Assembly: GCA_002307135.1 (NCBI GenBank)
Contig: DBTQ01000032.1
Coordinates: 62,538 to 126,537, forward strand
Length of the DNA stretch: 64,000 bases
Source: Bacteroidetes bacterium UBA1312
Lineage (GTDB): Bacteria; Bacteroidota; Bacteroidia; Chitinophagales; Chitinophagaceae
Reading direction: 5' to 3'
Both the position numbers and the translations under genes were made by a program. This document shows positions 16,942 to 25,933 of this stretch, piece after piece. The notes below the pieces were generated by a model. That model was not told where the DNA came from, ran no database searches, and saw nothing but the letters and a program-made list of their open reading frames with translations. Each line of letters opens with the position of its first letter. Position 1 is the stretch's first letter.

Positions 16942-18637
16942 ACGTTGGGCACTCAAGCCCGCAGATAAGCGAGCCGTTGAGCAACTCTGTAAAGTGCTGA
17001 ATATTCATCCAGCATTATGTAGGTTGCTTACTATTCGTGGTATTAATGATTACGAATCGGCTAGGAGTTTTTTTCGCCCTGATATGAAGTTGTTGCATGA
17101 TCCTCTGCTCATGAATGGCATGGGAAAGGCTGTTGAACGTATTAGTGAAGCTGTAGAGTGGCACGAAAAAATATTGGTGTATGGCGACTATGATGTGGAT
17201 GGCACTACTTCAGTGGCAGTGGTCTATTCTTTTTTAAGAGATCATTACAATGGTGTACTCTCTTTTTATATTCCACACCGTTATCGTGAAGGTTATGGTG
17301 TGTCGAAACAAGGAGTAGATTTTGCAATTGCCAATGGATATACACTAATGATAACGCTCGACTGTGGTATAAAATCTGTAGAGCTCATTGAGTATGCGCA
17401 AAAAAATGGCATTGATGTTATTGTCTGTGATCATCATACTCCTGATGATGTTTTACCTCCGGCTTTTGCAATACTTAACCCTAAACAAAGTAATTGTACC
17501 TATCCATTCAAAGAATTGAGTGGGTGTGGTATCGGCTATAAATTGATTTGTGCATTGGCACAGAAATGGAATTTGCCTGAAGAAAGTACTACTAAATTCT
17601 TAGATTTAGTAGCGACGAGTATTGCTGCGGATATTGTACCAGTTGATGGCGAGAACCGTATTTTGGCATATTATGGAATTAAAATGGCTAATGAATATCC
17701 ATCATTGTCGCTTAAAACATTGAAAGATATTTCAGGGCTTACAAAACAGATTACGCTATCTGACTTGGTATTTGCTATTGGACCTAAAATCAATGCTGCA
17801 GGTCGTATGGATGATGCCAAAAAGGCCGTAGATCTGTTTATAGAAAAGGATGCTGAAAAAATTAAAGCCCTTGCTGCGGAGCTAATGTCAGATAATATCG
17901 ATCGTAAAGAAGTGGATAAAAATATTACTGAAGAGGCATTGAGCATTCTTGAAAATGACGCATTATTGAGTACGAAAAAATCGACTGTACTGTATCGCGA
18001 ACATTGGCATAAAGGTGTGGTGGGTATAGTAGCCAGCAGGCTTATTGATTATTGCTATAAACCTACAATTGTATTGGCCATGAGCAATGGTAAAGTGTCT
18101 GGGTCGGCACGCTCAGTAATGGGGTTTAATGTGTATGAGGCCATCTACGAATGCCGCGATTTACTGGAAAATTATGGCGGTCATTTTTATGCGGCAGGCG
18201 TTACCATGAAGCCGGAGCATTATCAAAGTTTTGTGGACAAATTTGAACAAGTGGTATCTTCAACAATTGATCCACACTTACTTACTCCCGAAATAGAGAT
18301 TGATGCTGAAATTGGGCTAGAAGATATAAAGCCTGCATTCTATAATATCATCAAACAATTTGAACCCTTTGGTCCGAATAATATGCGTCCGGTATTTTGT
18401 ACACGTAATGTACAGGATTATCAAGGTAATACTCGTATTGTAAAGGAACAGCACATTAAATTTGTAGTACACAATGGACGCGGAACGATCATTGACGGGA
18501 TTGGATTTAGAATGGCTGAAAAATTCAGATATACTAGTCCAGGTAAATTTGATATTGTTTATACCATCGACGAAAATGAATTTAATGGTGTCACTAGATT
18601 GCAAATGAAAGTGATCGATATTAGACCGTCACATTAG
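16919..18637 (+). CDS. recJ: Single-stranded-DNA exonuclease RecJ
   Basis: A 572-residue DHH-family 5'-3' ssDNA exonuclease for recombination and base-excision or mismatch repair. Catalytic motifs are intact: DYDVDGTTS (motif I), TLDCGIKS (II), CDHHTPDD (III), and the DHHA1 region SGSARSVMGFNV plus GGHFYAAGVT. The start is TTG 16919: no ATG lies between it and the upstream in-frame stop at 16883, and the family motif KRWALKP begins eight residues later. It overlaps the end of the kynurenine monooxygenase gene by 23 bases. It converges with murA across about 55 bases holding only a weak imperfect hairpin. Confidence 0.95.
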   Translation: MALQQIIKRWALKPADKRAVEQLCKVLNIHPALCRLLTIRGINDYESARSFFRPDMKLLHDPLLMNGMGKAVERISEAVEWHEKILVYGDYDVDGTTSVAVVYSFLRDHYNGVLSFYIPHRYREGYGVSKQGVDFAIANGYTLMITLDCGIKSVELIEYAQKNGIDVIVCDHHTPDDVLPPAFAILNPKQSNCTYPFKELSGCGIGYKLICALAQKWNLPEESTTKFLDLVATSIAADIVPVDGENRILAYYGIKMANEYPSLSLKTLKDISGLTKQITLSDLVFAIGPKINAAGRMDDAKKAVDLFIEKDAEKIKALAAELMSDNIDRKEVDKNITEEALSILENDALLSTKKSTVLYREHWHKGVVGIVASRLIDYCYKPTIVLAMSNGKVSGSARSVMGFNVYEAIYECRDLLENYGGHFYAAGVTMKPEHYQSFVDKFEQVVSSTIDPHLLTPEIEIDAEIGLEDIKPAFYNIIKQFEPFGPNNMRPVFCTRNVQDYQGNTRIVKEQHIKFVVHNGRGTIIDGIGFRMAEKFRYTSPGKFDIVYTIDENEFNGVTRLQMKVIDIRPSH

Positions 18638-18693
18638 ATTGTTGTCGCAAGAAAAAGCTAGTTTTCTCTTGTCGAATATACGCTCGAAACTTA

Positions 18694-20001
18694 TTACTCC
18701 ATTCGTCTAATATCTGCGCCTAGCGCATTAAGCCGTTGGTCAATCGATTCGTAACCTCGGTCTATTTGTTCAATATTATGAATAGTGCTTTTCCCTTCGG
18801 CCGATAGTGCCGCAATGAGTAGGGCGACTCCTGCGCGTATGTCGGGCGATACCATTGTAATGCCTCGTAGTTGCATGGATCTGTTGAGGCCAATTACTAC
18901 AGCTCGGTGGGGGTCGCAGAGTACAATCTGTGCACCCATTTCTATAAGTTTGTCCACGAAAAACAAACGGCTCTCAAACATTTTTTGATGTATGAGTACT
19001 GTCCCTTTGGCTTGTGTAGCTACAACCAGCACAATACTGAGTAAATCCGGAGTAAAGCCAGGCCAGGGATGGTCATTTACATTGAGAATAGAACCGTCAA
19101 TAAATCTTTTAATTTGGTAATTTTCTTGAGCAGGGATATATATATCATTACCCCTTATTTCTAGCTCTATGCCTAGTTGTTGAAACGTTTCAGGGATATT
19201 ACCCAAATGTGCTACATCAGCATTAAGTATTGTTAGTTCACTTTGTGTCATAGCCGCAAGTCCTATAAAAGAACCCACTTCTATCATGTCGGCAAGTAAT
19301 CGGTGATTGCAGCCATGCAGTTTTTTCACACCTTCTATGGTCAAAAGGTTTGAGCCGATACCTGTTATTTTTGCACCCATGCTGTTGAGCATGTGACACA
19401 ATTGTTGCACATAAGGTTCACATGCGGCGTTGTAAATAGAAGAAGTGCCATTGGCGAGTACCGCAGCCATTACAATATTGGCGGTACCTGTTACTGAAGG
19501 TTCTTCCATGTGAACATACGAACCATTGAGCTGTTCACATGATAATGTGAAAATATTTTTTTCTGGCTCATAATTGAAAATGGCGCCCATTTTTTCGAAC
19601 CCGCGAATATGTGTGTCTAATCTGCGACGTCCAATTTTGTCTCCACCCGGTTGTGGAATAATAGCATGGCTATAACGAGCTAATAGAGGTCCCGCAAGCA
19701 TTACCGCGCCCCTTAGCTTACCTGATTTACGTTGAAAGGTTTGTCCTGTAAAATAGTCAAGATTTACATCTGCTGCATGTAATACGACAGTGTGTGGGGC
19801 AGGTCTGCTCACATTTACATTCATGTCACCCAACAGTTCTATGAGCATGTTTACATCTAAAATGTCTGGTACATTGGTGAATGTTATCGGTTCGTCAGTA
19901 AGTAAAGCTGCGCACAATACTTGTAGCGCTTCGTTTTTCGCACCTTGTGGTGTAATACTTCCTTTGAGCTGGCGACCGCCACGTATTTCAAATGAACTCA
20001 T
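18694..20001 (-). CDS. murA: UDP-N-acetylglucosamine 1-carboxyvinyltransferase (Asp-type MurA)
   Basis: A 435-residue cytoplasmic enzyme (EC 2.5.1.7) for the first committed step of peptidoglycan synthesis, transferring enolpyruvate from PEP to UDP-GlcNAc. The substrate signature GAKNEALQVLCAALL and the repeated inside-out barrel motifs are clear. In the active-site loop the usual PGGCAIG reads PGGDKIGRRRLDTH. Asp121 therefore replaces the catalytic Cys that fosfomycin alkylates, as in mycobacterial and chlamydial enzymes with native resistance. It follows the DUF4290 gene by 23 bases and shares its promoter. Confidence 0.96.
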   Translation of the reverse strand: MSSFEIRGGRQLKGSITPQGAKNEALQVLCAALLTDEPITFTNVPDILDVNMLIELLGDMNVNVSRPAPHTVVLHAADVNLDYFTGQTFQRKSGKLRGAVMLAGPLLARYSHAIIPQPGGDKIGRRRLDTHIRGFEKMGAIFNYEPEKNIFTLSCEQLNGSYVHMEEPSVTGTANIVMAAVLANGTSSIYNAACEPYVQQLCHMLNSMGAKITGIGSNLLTIEGVKKLHGCNHRLLADMIEVGSFIGLAAMTQSELTILNADVAHLGNIPETFQQLGIELEIRGNDIYIPAQENYQIKRFIDGSILNVNDHPWPGFTPDLLSIVLVVATQAKGTVLIHQKMFESRLFFVDKLIEMGAQIVLCDPHRAVVIGLNRSMQLRGITMVSPDIRAGVALLIAALSAEGKSTIHNIEQIDRGYESIDQRLNALGADIRRME

Positions 20002-20024
20002 AAAATGGATCCCTGTTTTATTGT

Positions 20025-20714
20025 TTATTTGTTCTTGTTCTTAAAATTGCGATTTTTATTATTGGGATTATTCGAATTGGGGTTTCCTCCACCACCTCCG
20101 GCATTAGGTTTACGGTTGTTATTATTTTTGAAATTCCGGTTATTGTTGTTGTTCTTTTTAAATGAAGGTCTGGTGTCGAATGGTATGCGATAGCCTCCGG
20201 TTTCGAACTTCATTTCTCCATCGGTGATAATCGCCAATTCATTTTTGACCATATCATCATGTACAGGCTCTTTATGCCAATTGGTGTATGCCAGCTTCAT
20301 ATAGTAGCCAACGGATTGTGTGTATCCTTGTTTTTTTTCTGTATCAGGTTCTGTTAAGCCTTTCTTGATGAGGCTTTGAAGGTTTTTGCCTAGATGTCGG
20401 TGTTTGATATAGGACTGAGGATAGGGTATAACATCAGGTCTTTTGGCAAGTTGCTCTGCCGTTGGTGCGGGATATGGGGCATCAACATCCAATCGTAGCC
20501 CTGTCATTTGGTGCAAATGATCCCAAAGTTTATGTTCATAATCCTCCATTGTCTTGAGGTGAGGCGTAAGAATACACATCAAATCAATGACAATCTTTGC
20601 TTGTTGTAATCTTTTCTCCCTGTCTTCAATAGTAAGCAGGTATTCCACCATTTTCTGCACATTACGACCGTATTCGGGCATCAACAGTCTAGTTCGAGAA
20701 CTATTATATTCCAT
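20025..20714 (-). CDS. DUF4290 protein with Asn/Gly/Lys-rich tail
   Basis: A 229-residue cytoplasmic protein. The first 175 residues are the DUF4290 domain (RLLMPEYGRNVQKMVEYLL near the N-terminus), a family seen almost only in Bacteroidota with no assigned function. The remaining 45 residues are low-complexity Asn, Arg, Lys and Gly, basic and likely disordered, as in RNA-contacting tails. It precedes murA in a two-gene operon, so a link to envelope growth is possible but unproven. The TACATTTG box about 107 bases upstream suggests a long leader. Confidence 0.85.
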   Translation of the reverse strand: MEYNSSRTRLLMPEYGRNVQKMVEYLLTIEDREKRLQQAKIVIDLMCILTPHLKTMEDYEHKLWDHLHQMTGLRLDVDAPYPAPTAEQLAKRPDVIPYPQSYIKHRHLGKNLQSLIKKGLTEPDTEKKQGYTQSVGYYMKLAYTNWHKEPVHDDMVKNELAIITDGEMKFETGGYRIPFDTRPSFKKNNNNNRNFKNNNNRKPNAGGGGGNPNSNNPNNKNRNFKNKNK

Positions 20715-20821
20715 TAAAAAGAATTGAGTATTTGTATTGTAAATTTTTATTCAAAAGGATATTCAACCATAATGGTCGTAAAAAATATTCCTGAGTAAGA
20801 TGTTTTACTGAACGGAATAAG

Positions 20822-20829
20822 CAAATGTA
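20822..20829 (-). promoter_or_regulatory. -7 element for DUF4290-murA
   Basis: Reads TACATTTG on the minus strand in the dapF-DUF4290 gap, about 107 bases before the DUF4290 ATG, predicting a leader of about 100 bases. Confidence 0.5.
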
Positions 20830-20850
20830 ATGGAAAAATCGCTTTTATGC

Positions 20851-21633
20851 TTATTCTGCTTTTAATTCGATTATTCCTTCAAAAACAAATGTTGCAGGCC
20901 CTGTTAGTACTACTGCTTTAGCTGTATTACTTTTATCTTTAGTAAATGATACAGTTAGTTTGCCCCCTGGTGTTTCGATCTCTGTATTAAAGTCGCCTAA
21001 TGTATCTTTGGTGGCGGCTATAGCAGAAGCTGTAACACCCGTACCACAGCTCCAAGTTTCATCTTCTACACCACGCTCGTAAGTGCGGACTTTCAATTTC
21101 CCATTTGTAACTTCAGCAAAATTAACGTTAATTCCATTGGGTTGAAATTCAATCTGATTACGTATTGCCCGCCCTTTATGGACGACATCAATATCTGCAA
21201 CATTGTTACTCCACAATACATAATGTGGAGAACCAGTATTGAGTATGCTGTAGCCATCAAAATGTCGAATGTCGTTTACTTGTTGCATCTCCAACGCAAT
21301 ATTGCCATCAGCATTAAATTGTGCATGATGTTCTCCATCTATTGCTTTAAAAAAGGCTTTACGATCAATAATGCCAAGCATTTGTGCAAATGCAGTAATA
21401 CAACGTCCTCCATTGCCACACATTGTACTTTCTCCACCGTCAGAATTATAATAAGTCATGTTGAAGTCATAACCTTCTAGCGTATCTAACAACATTAGGC
21501 CATCTGCGCCAATCCCAAATCTTCTGTCGCATAAAAATGCAACATCCGCCTTTGCTAGCACTAGTTTTGTAACTCTATTGTCGATTAAAATGAAATCATT
21601 GCCTGTACCTTGATACTTATAAAATCGAATCAT
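20851..21633 (-). CDS. dapF: Diaminopimelate epimerase
   Basis: A 260-residue cofactor-independent racemase (EC 5.1.1.7) making meso-diaminopimelate for lysine and peptidoglycan. The two catalytic cysteines are in CGNGGR and in WSCGTGVTASA near the C-terminus. The N-terminus KYQGTGNDFILIDNR is diagnostic. The open frame extends to 21702 and would overlap the GWxTD gene, but ATG 21633 gives the normal family start. It lies ten bases after the GWxTD gene and is probably cotranscribed with it. Confidence 0.96.
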   Translation of the reverse strand: MIRFYKYQGTGNDFILIDNRVTKLVLAKADVAFLCDRRFGIGADGLMLLDTLEGYDFNMTYYNSDGGESTMCGNGGRCITAFAQMLGIIDRKAFFKAIDGEHHAQFNADGNIALEMQQVNDIRHFDGYSILNTGSPHYVLWSNNVADIDVVHKGRAIRNQIEFQPNGINVNFAEVTNGKLKVRTYERGVEDETWSCGTGVTASAIAATKDTLGDFNTEIETPGGKLTVSFTKDKSNTAKAVVLTGPATFVFEGIIELKAE

Positions 21634-21643
21634 TTTATTAACT

Positions 21644-23143
21644 TTATTTATTACGAAGATATTGTTCCGCTTGTGAATCTTGGTTAGCGCTCCCTGCACC
21701 ACTAATACTATTGGAATACAGGAGTGAGCGCCAATTACTGTTCCGTCTTTCTCCTATTAAAGTCGAATATAATAAAGAATAGTCACCCATGGCACTTCCT
21801 GGTTTGTAGAATAGAAATATTACTCCAACACCTTGTTTTTCTATAAAGTTATATTGCCAAATTTCGTAAGGAAGAGCGCCCGATTCATTGGGCACGAGTA
21901 TGCGGTCACTGGGTTTGCCATATTTTATGTACACTCTTCCTCTATCGGTCTCAAAGCCTCGTTGGTTGCTTCCCCCAAACATTTTATTGACTTCCCTTAT
22001 TTGTTCTACATATTCTTTCCAAGCTTTTGACGGATCATTTTTATTTCGTTTTTCGAAAAAATTGTAGATAAAATATTTGGTGTACAATTCGTCCGGTTTT
22101 TTCAAAAATCCGTCAATTGCTATCCCTTCATCTGGTGTACATATTACTTTTAGCATTTTAAGGATAGCATGTACCTGTTCTGCGGTGTATTTACCTACGA
22201 ATGTAGTGGTAAGGTCTAGTATTTGAGCATTGCTATTCGTGCTGTCTTTTTTAGTAATGGGCTTTGTTTGTGCTTTAGGAGCTTCAACAGGATGGGCGTT
22301 AAATCGTTGTAGGAAAATACTTTTTTTGTCAATGACTGCGTCATTTTTGTCGGATAGTACGGCATTTAAATAATAATTGCCAGATGCCAATGTAGCTAAT
22401 GGGAAAGACTGATGTACGGACATAAAAGCAGTATTTTCAACGCTGTCTTTTTGCTCGAAAGAAGGTACAGGTGTGGAAAATTCTTTCCATGAAATATATG
22501 TATTTAGTTTTAACGGCAGCTTTTCTTTTGGGAAAGTCTCAGCTTGATAGATCTCGGTATAAAATTTAATAGAACTATGGTGTTCATCAAAATAATTGGA
22601 TGCTAATGGTAAATCTAGTTTACCATTTCTTGTGTAAACACTAGGTGTAGTAGAAGCAAAGAACGTATCCAGTAATTGTATGCCAGAAATAAAAGGTTTA
22701 TTTTTTGGGGCCTCACTGATTTCAACTGTGCCACTATATTGATATGCTGCTTTTGGGTAAGCTTTCTCTGCTAAAACTAATTCTAATTCATAGTGGCCAT
22801 TAGGTAAAATATACTCTTGCAGATTACTTACCTTTTGGGTCAAACATGCTTCTAATGTACTCTTAGGAGATGTTTCAAAAATCATGGTTTGTTCCTTTAG
22901 TACACCTGTATCATTGCTAATTCTTAGTAGTACAATGATCTGCGCTGTTAGTTCCCCTTTTGTATTTTTGTCAAAATGAAGCGAATTTGCATTGGCTTCC
23001 CAGTTGAGCATTACATTTGCATCGTAACCATTTTGTTTGTTTTTTTTGTAAAATGTAGTCGTTGTCGAAACCGCATCTATACAATATGCAGTGCTACTAA
23101 AATATAGGCACAATAGGCAAAGTGTTATAACCTTCGGGGTCAT
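21644..23143 (-). CDS. GWxTD-domain exported protein
   Basis: A 499-residue exported protein. The signal peptide is MTPKVITLCLLCLYFSSTAY followed by Cys, so it may be cleaved by signal peptidase I. The C-terminal third holds the GWxTD domain, here GFETDRGRVYIKYGKPSDR (Trp replaced by Phe), a region found in Bacteroidota and Acidobacteria proteins of unknown function. The N-terminal two thirds look like stacked beta domains. The frame is open from a TTG at 23161; ATG 23143 begins the signal peptide properly. The gene is divergent from the WbqC gene, with a 52-base promoter gap. Confidence 0.82.
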   Translation of the reverse strand: MTPKVITLCLLCLYFSSTAYCIDAVSTTTTFYKKNKQNGYDANVMLNWEANANSLHFDKNTKGELTAQIIVLLRISNDTGVLKEQTMIFETSPKSTLEACLTQKVSNLQEYILPNGHYELELVLAEKAYPKAAYQYSGTVEISEAPKNKPFISGIQLLDTFFASTTPSVYTRNGKLDLPLASNYFDEHHSSIKFYTEIYQAETFPKEKLPLKLNTYISWKEFSTPVPSFEQKDSVENTAFMSVHQSFPLATLASGNYYLNAVLSDKNDAVIDKKSIFLQRFNAHPVEAPKAQTKPITKKDSTNSNAQILDLTTTFVGKYTAEQVHAILKMLKVICTPDEGIAIDGFLKKPDELYTKYFIYNFFEKRNKNDPSKAWKEYVEQIREVNKMFGGSNQRGFETDRGRVYIKYGKPSDRILVPNESGALPYEIWQYNFIEKQGVGVIFLFYKPGSAMGDYSLLYSTLIGERRNSNWRSLLYSNSISGAGSANQDSQAEQYLRNK

Positions 23144-23195
23144 TTTTTTTATTTTTTGCAATTTAGTTCATTCAGTTTTATCTATAGAAAATATT

Positions 23196-23816
23196 ATGTC
23201 GTTCATCGTTAGCCCGGTATTACCATTCCCTAATATTTCCTGGTGGGCCAATTTTATTAACCCCTCGCTAACTATATTGTTTGACCAGCAGGAACATTTT
23301 GAAAAGATGAGTTTTCGCAACCGCTATATGATTGCCGGAGCCAATGGCATTGTTACGCTCAGTATCCCCCTTGCCGAGGGTCGTGAACAACGCAAACCTA
23401 TGAAGGATGTTTTGATTTGCAATAAAACACGTTGGCAAATACAACATTGGCGTACACTCAGAAGTGTCTATAATCGTTCTCCATATTTTGAACATTATCA
23501 AAAAGAAATAGAGCAGCTCTTTGTTCAGCCATTTGAAAAACTACTCGATTTTAACTTAGCAAGCATTTTGCTAATGCAAAAATTGTCAAATATAAAAAAT
23601 GATATTACGTTTAATGACGCTTACCAAAGTGTATATCTGGGAGCAATGGCGGATATACGGCATCAATTTCGAAGTAGCAGATATGAGGAACAAACGGGAA
23701 TGTTCCCACAATATTATCAGATATTTGCCGATCGTGTTGGATTTAAGCCGAATTTGAGTATTCTGGATCTGCTGTTTTCAGAGGGACCTCAAGCAAAATA
23801 TTTGTTGAATCCATAG
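23196..23816 (+). CDS. WbqC family protein
   Basis: A 206-residue cytoplasmic protein of the WbqC family, often linked to polysaccharide or O-antigen clusters but without a proven reaction. Typical motifs are LPFPNISWWANF near the start, FRNRYMIAGANG, WRTLRSVYNRSPYFEHY and a C-terminal NLSILDLLFSEGP. The frame is open from 23091, overlapping the GWxTD gene on the other strand; ATG 23196 matches the family start. It lies just ahead of batA. Confidence 0.85.
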   Translation: MSFIVSPVLPFPNISWWANFINPSLTILFDQQEHFEKMSFRNRYMIAGANGIVTLSIPLAEGREQRKPMKDVLICNKTRWQIQHWRTLRSVYNRSPYFEHYQKEIEQLFVQPFEKLLDFNLASILLMQKLSNIKNDITFNDAYQSVYLGAMADIRHQFRSSRYEEQTGMFPQYYQIFADRVGFKPNLSILDLLFSEGPQAKYLLNP

Positions 23817-23876
23817 GAGATGCTTGTTTATTATAATTGATGTGCGCATGGGCTAACAAATAGGCATAAGTTTTCT

Positions 23877-23884
23877 TACTTTTG
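23877..23884 (+). promoter_or_regulatory. -7 element of batA
   Basis: TACTTTTG, a full match, four bases before the GTG start at 23889. The spacing equals that of rocD, ytxJ, the helicase gene and the membrane protein at 56008. Confidence 0.5.
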
Positions 23885-23888
23885 AAGC

Positions 23889-25925
23889 GTGCATTTTCTA
23901 TTCCCATTATTTTTAATTGCAGGGCTTACATTGCTCATTCCTATACTGATTCACTTGTTCAATTTGCGCAAGTATAAAACAGTATTGTTCCCTCATACAC
24001 GCTTCCTGAAAAATTTACAATTACATTCTCGGAAACAATCGCAGGTGCAATATAAATGGTTATTGGCGATCCGATTAATGTTCCTTGCGTTTCTCATTTT
24101 TGCATTTGCACAACCTTATTGGCGCAATAAAAATTCAAATGAATCTGCAAACCGCTTGCATGTTATTTATATCGACAATTCATATAGTATGTCTGTTCAG
24201 AGCAGGCAGCGTAGTCTGTTGGATAGGTCCAAAGAAAATGCAGTAAATCTGATCCGGCAATTGAAGGGTAACTTTATCGTTCTGAACAACGAAAAACTCA
24301 TTAATTATAAACCGCTATCGTCAGAGCAGGCACTAGAAGAAGTCTATAAAATTAATTTTTCTTCTGCTTCAAAGACGAGTGAACAGGTAATCAATAATCT
24401 GCAAAATTTGTTGCAAGATAATATTACTAACGCGGCTGATTTATTTTATATATCCGATTTTCAAAAAAATGTGTTTGCGAGCACTCCTGATACTGGCTTG
24501 TTACATAAAATTAATTTTTCTGGATTAGTCGTGCAAAATCCGGAAGCGCAAAATATTTATATAGACAGCGCTTTTTTTGAAACACCTGTATTGCAGACAG
24601 GACAAAGTAATAAGCTCATTGTAAGATCTAAGTATTTTGGTAAAGCCCCTAATGCCAATAGTGTTTTGCAATTTACGGTCAATGGACAATTGAAAAGTGC
24701 AGTCAGTCCTGTTTTTAATGCTAATAAAGAAAGTAATGATACGCTTACATTTCAGGTGAATGATGCGGGATGGCAGCGTTTGCTATTAACTATCGGTGAT
24801 GCTTCAGCTCATTTCGACGATAGTTTCAGAATTGCTGCACGTAATACCCCGGACTTGTCAGTTCTTGTACTAAACGAAACTACCTCTAATGCATATATAC
24901 AAGCGGCATTGCGGTCTTATAGTGGTTTTAAAGCCACACAAACGAACATCAATAATGCTCCGCAAGATTGGACTAATTATAATTTGATTTTGGTTAATGG
25001 TTTGGCTCATTTCGATAAGTCGTTAGCGGATAAGTTAAAATCGGCACTTGATAAGGGGCAAAATGTTTGCATATTCCCTGCCGCACATGCTGATATTGCC
25101 AGCCTTAATATGGGATTGCGTATGCTAGGCGATATTCAAGTAACAGGTATCGATACAAGCATCCAAACGATTGCCACCCTGCAATTTGAAAGCCGATTAG
25201 TCAAAGACATGTTTGAGCATATTCCTGACAATGTACAAATGCCAATTGCGAAACAGCATTATATAATTCGGTCTGGTTTGAGCGCCAATCAGCAATCGGT
25301 TTTTAGTTTTCGCAATGGCGATCCATTCTTTGCATCATATACTCCTTCGCTTGGTCAATTATACATGTGTTCGAGTTCTGCGGAATTGCAAAGTGGCAAT
25401 TTTCCAGCGAGCTATTTCTTCCTGCCTTTCCTATATCAAATGGCCAGTTTAGCGAAGGGTGGGTCTATTTTCGCCGTATCGGCTGGTCAAAAAGAAGCTG
25501 TTTTTGTACCCAATAAAATTACCAATAATCGGAATATGATACACGTGTTGGGTAATGGCTTAGATGTGATTCCTGCACAGAGAGCGGAAGGAATGGGTGT
25601 TTATGTTTTTTTAGCTAATGTGGTACAACAACCTGATTTTTATAAATTAACGTCCATAACCGAAGATACTACTTTGGTGGCGATTAATGCAAATAGGATA
25701 GAGTCTAATTTTGAATGCTGGACTATTGATGAGCTGCAAAAGCAGTGGAAAGGAAAAGATATAAATTGGCAAAATGCAGGCGATCAAAATCACTCCGTTA
25801 AAGCATTTGAACGGCAGTCTTTCCCGCTATGGAAACTTTGTACTATTTTAGCGTTATTAATGTTGGGTATTGAAACCTATTTCTTATCCAAAAACCTTCG
25901 AAATAAAAAAATAATTACTTCATAA
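23889..25925 (+). CDS. BatA-domain membrane protein
   Basis: A 678-residue protein with the N-terminal double-transmembrane BatA domain (about 1-80: LFPLFLIAGLTLLIPILIHL, then RLMFLAFLIFAFAQPYW), a vWA-like region starting at VIYIDNSYSMSV, a long beta-rich middle part and a C-terminal membrane helix (LWKLCTILALLMLGIETYFL). The Bat family was first tied to aerotolerance, but the precise role is not known. The start codon is GTG, placed four bases after a -7 box. Downstream come the dihydroorotase-like gene (eight-base gap), DUF4199 and a GT2, an order found in other Bacteroidota. Confidence 0.88.
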   Translation: MHFLFPLFLIAGLTLLIPILIHLFNLRKYKTVLFPHTRFLKNLQLHSRKQSQVQYKWLLAIRLMFLAFLIFAFAQPYWRNKNSNESANRLHVIYIDNSYSMSVQSRQRSLLDRSKENAVNLIRQLKGNFIVLNNEKLINYKPLSSEQALEEVYKINFSSASKTSEQVINNLQNLLQDNITNAADLFYISDFQKNVFASTPDTGLLHKINFSGLVVQNPEAQNIYIDSAFFETPVLQTGQSNKLIVRSKYFGKAPNANSVLQFTVNGQLKSAVSPVFNANKESNDTLTFQVNDAGWQRLLLTIGDASAHFDDSFRIAARNTPDLSVLVLNETTSNAYIQAALRSYSGFKATQTNINNAPQDWTNYNLILVNGLAHFDKSLADKLKSALDKGQNVCIFPAAHADIASLNMGLRMLGDIQVTGIDTSIQTIATLQFESRLVKDMFEHIPDNVQMPIAKQHYIIRSGLSANQQSVFSFRNGDPFFASYTPSLGQLYMCSSSAELQSGNFPASYFFLPFLYQMASLAKGGSIFAVSAGQKEAVFVPNKITNNRNMIHVLGNGLDVIPAQRAEGMGVYVFLANVVQQPDFYKLTSITEDTTLVAINANRIESNFECWTIDELQKQWKGKDINWQNAGDQNHSVKAFERQSFPLWKLCTILALLMLGIETYFLSKNLRNKKIITS

Positions 25926-25933
25926 TACCAACT

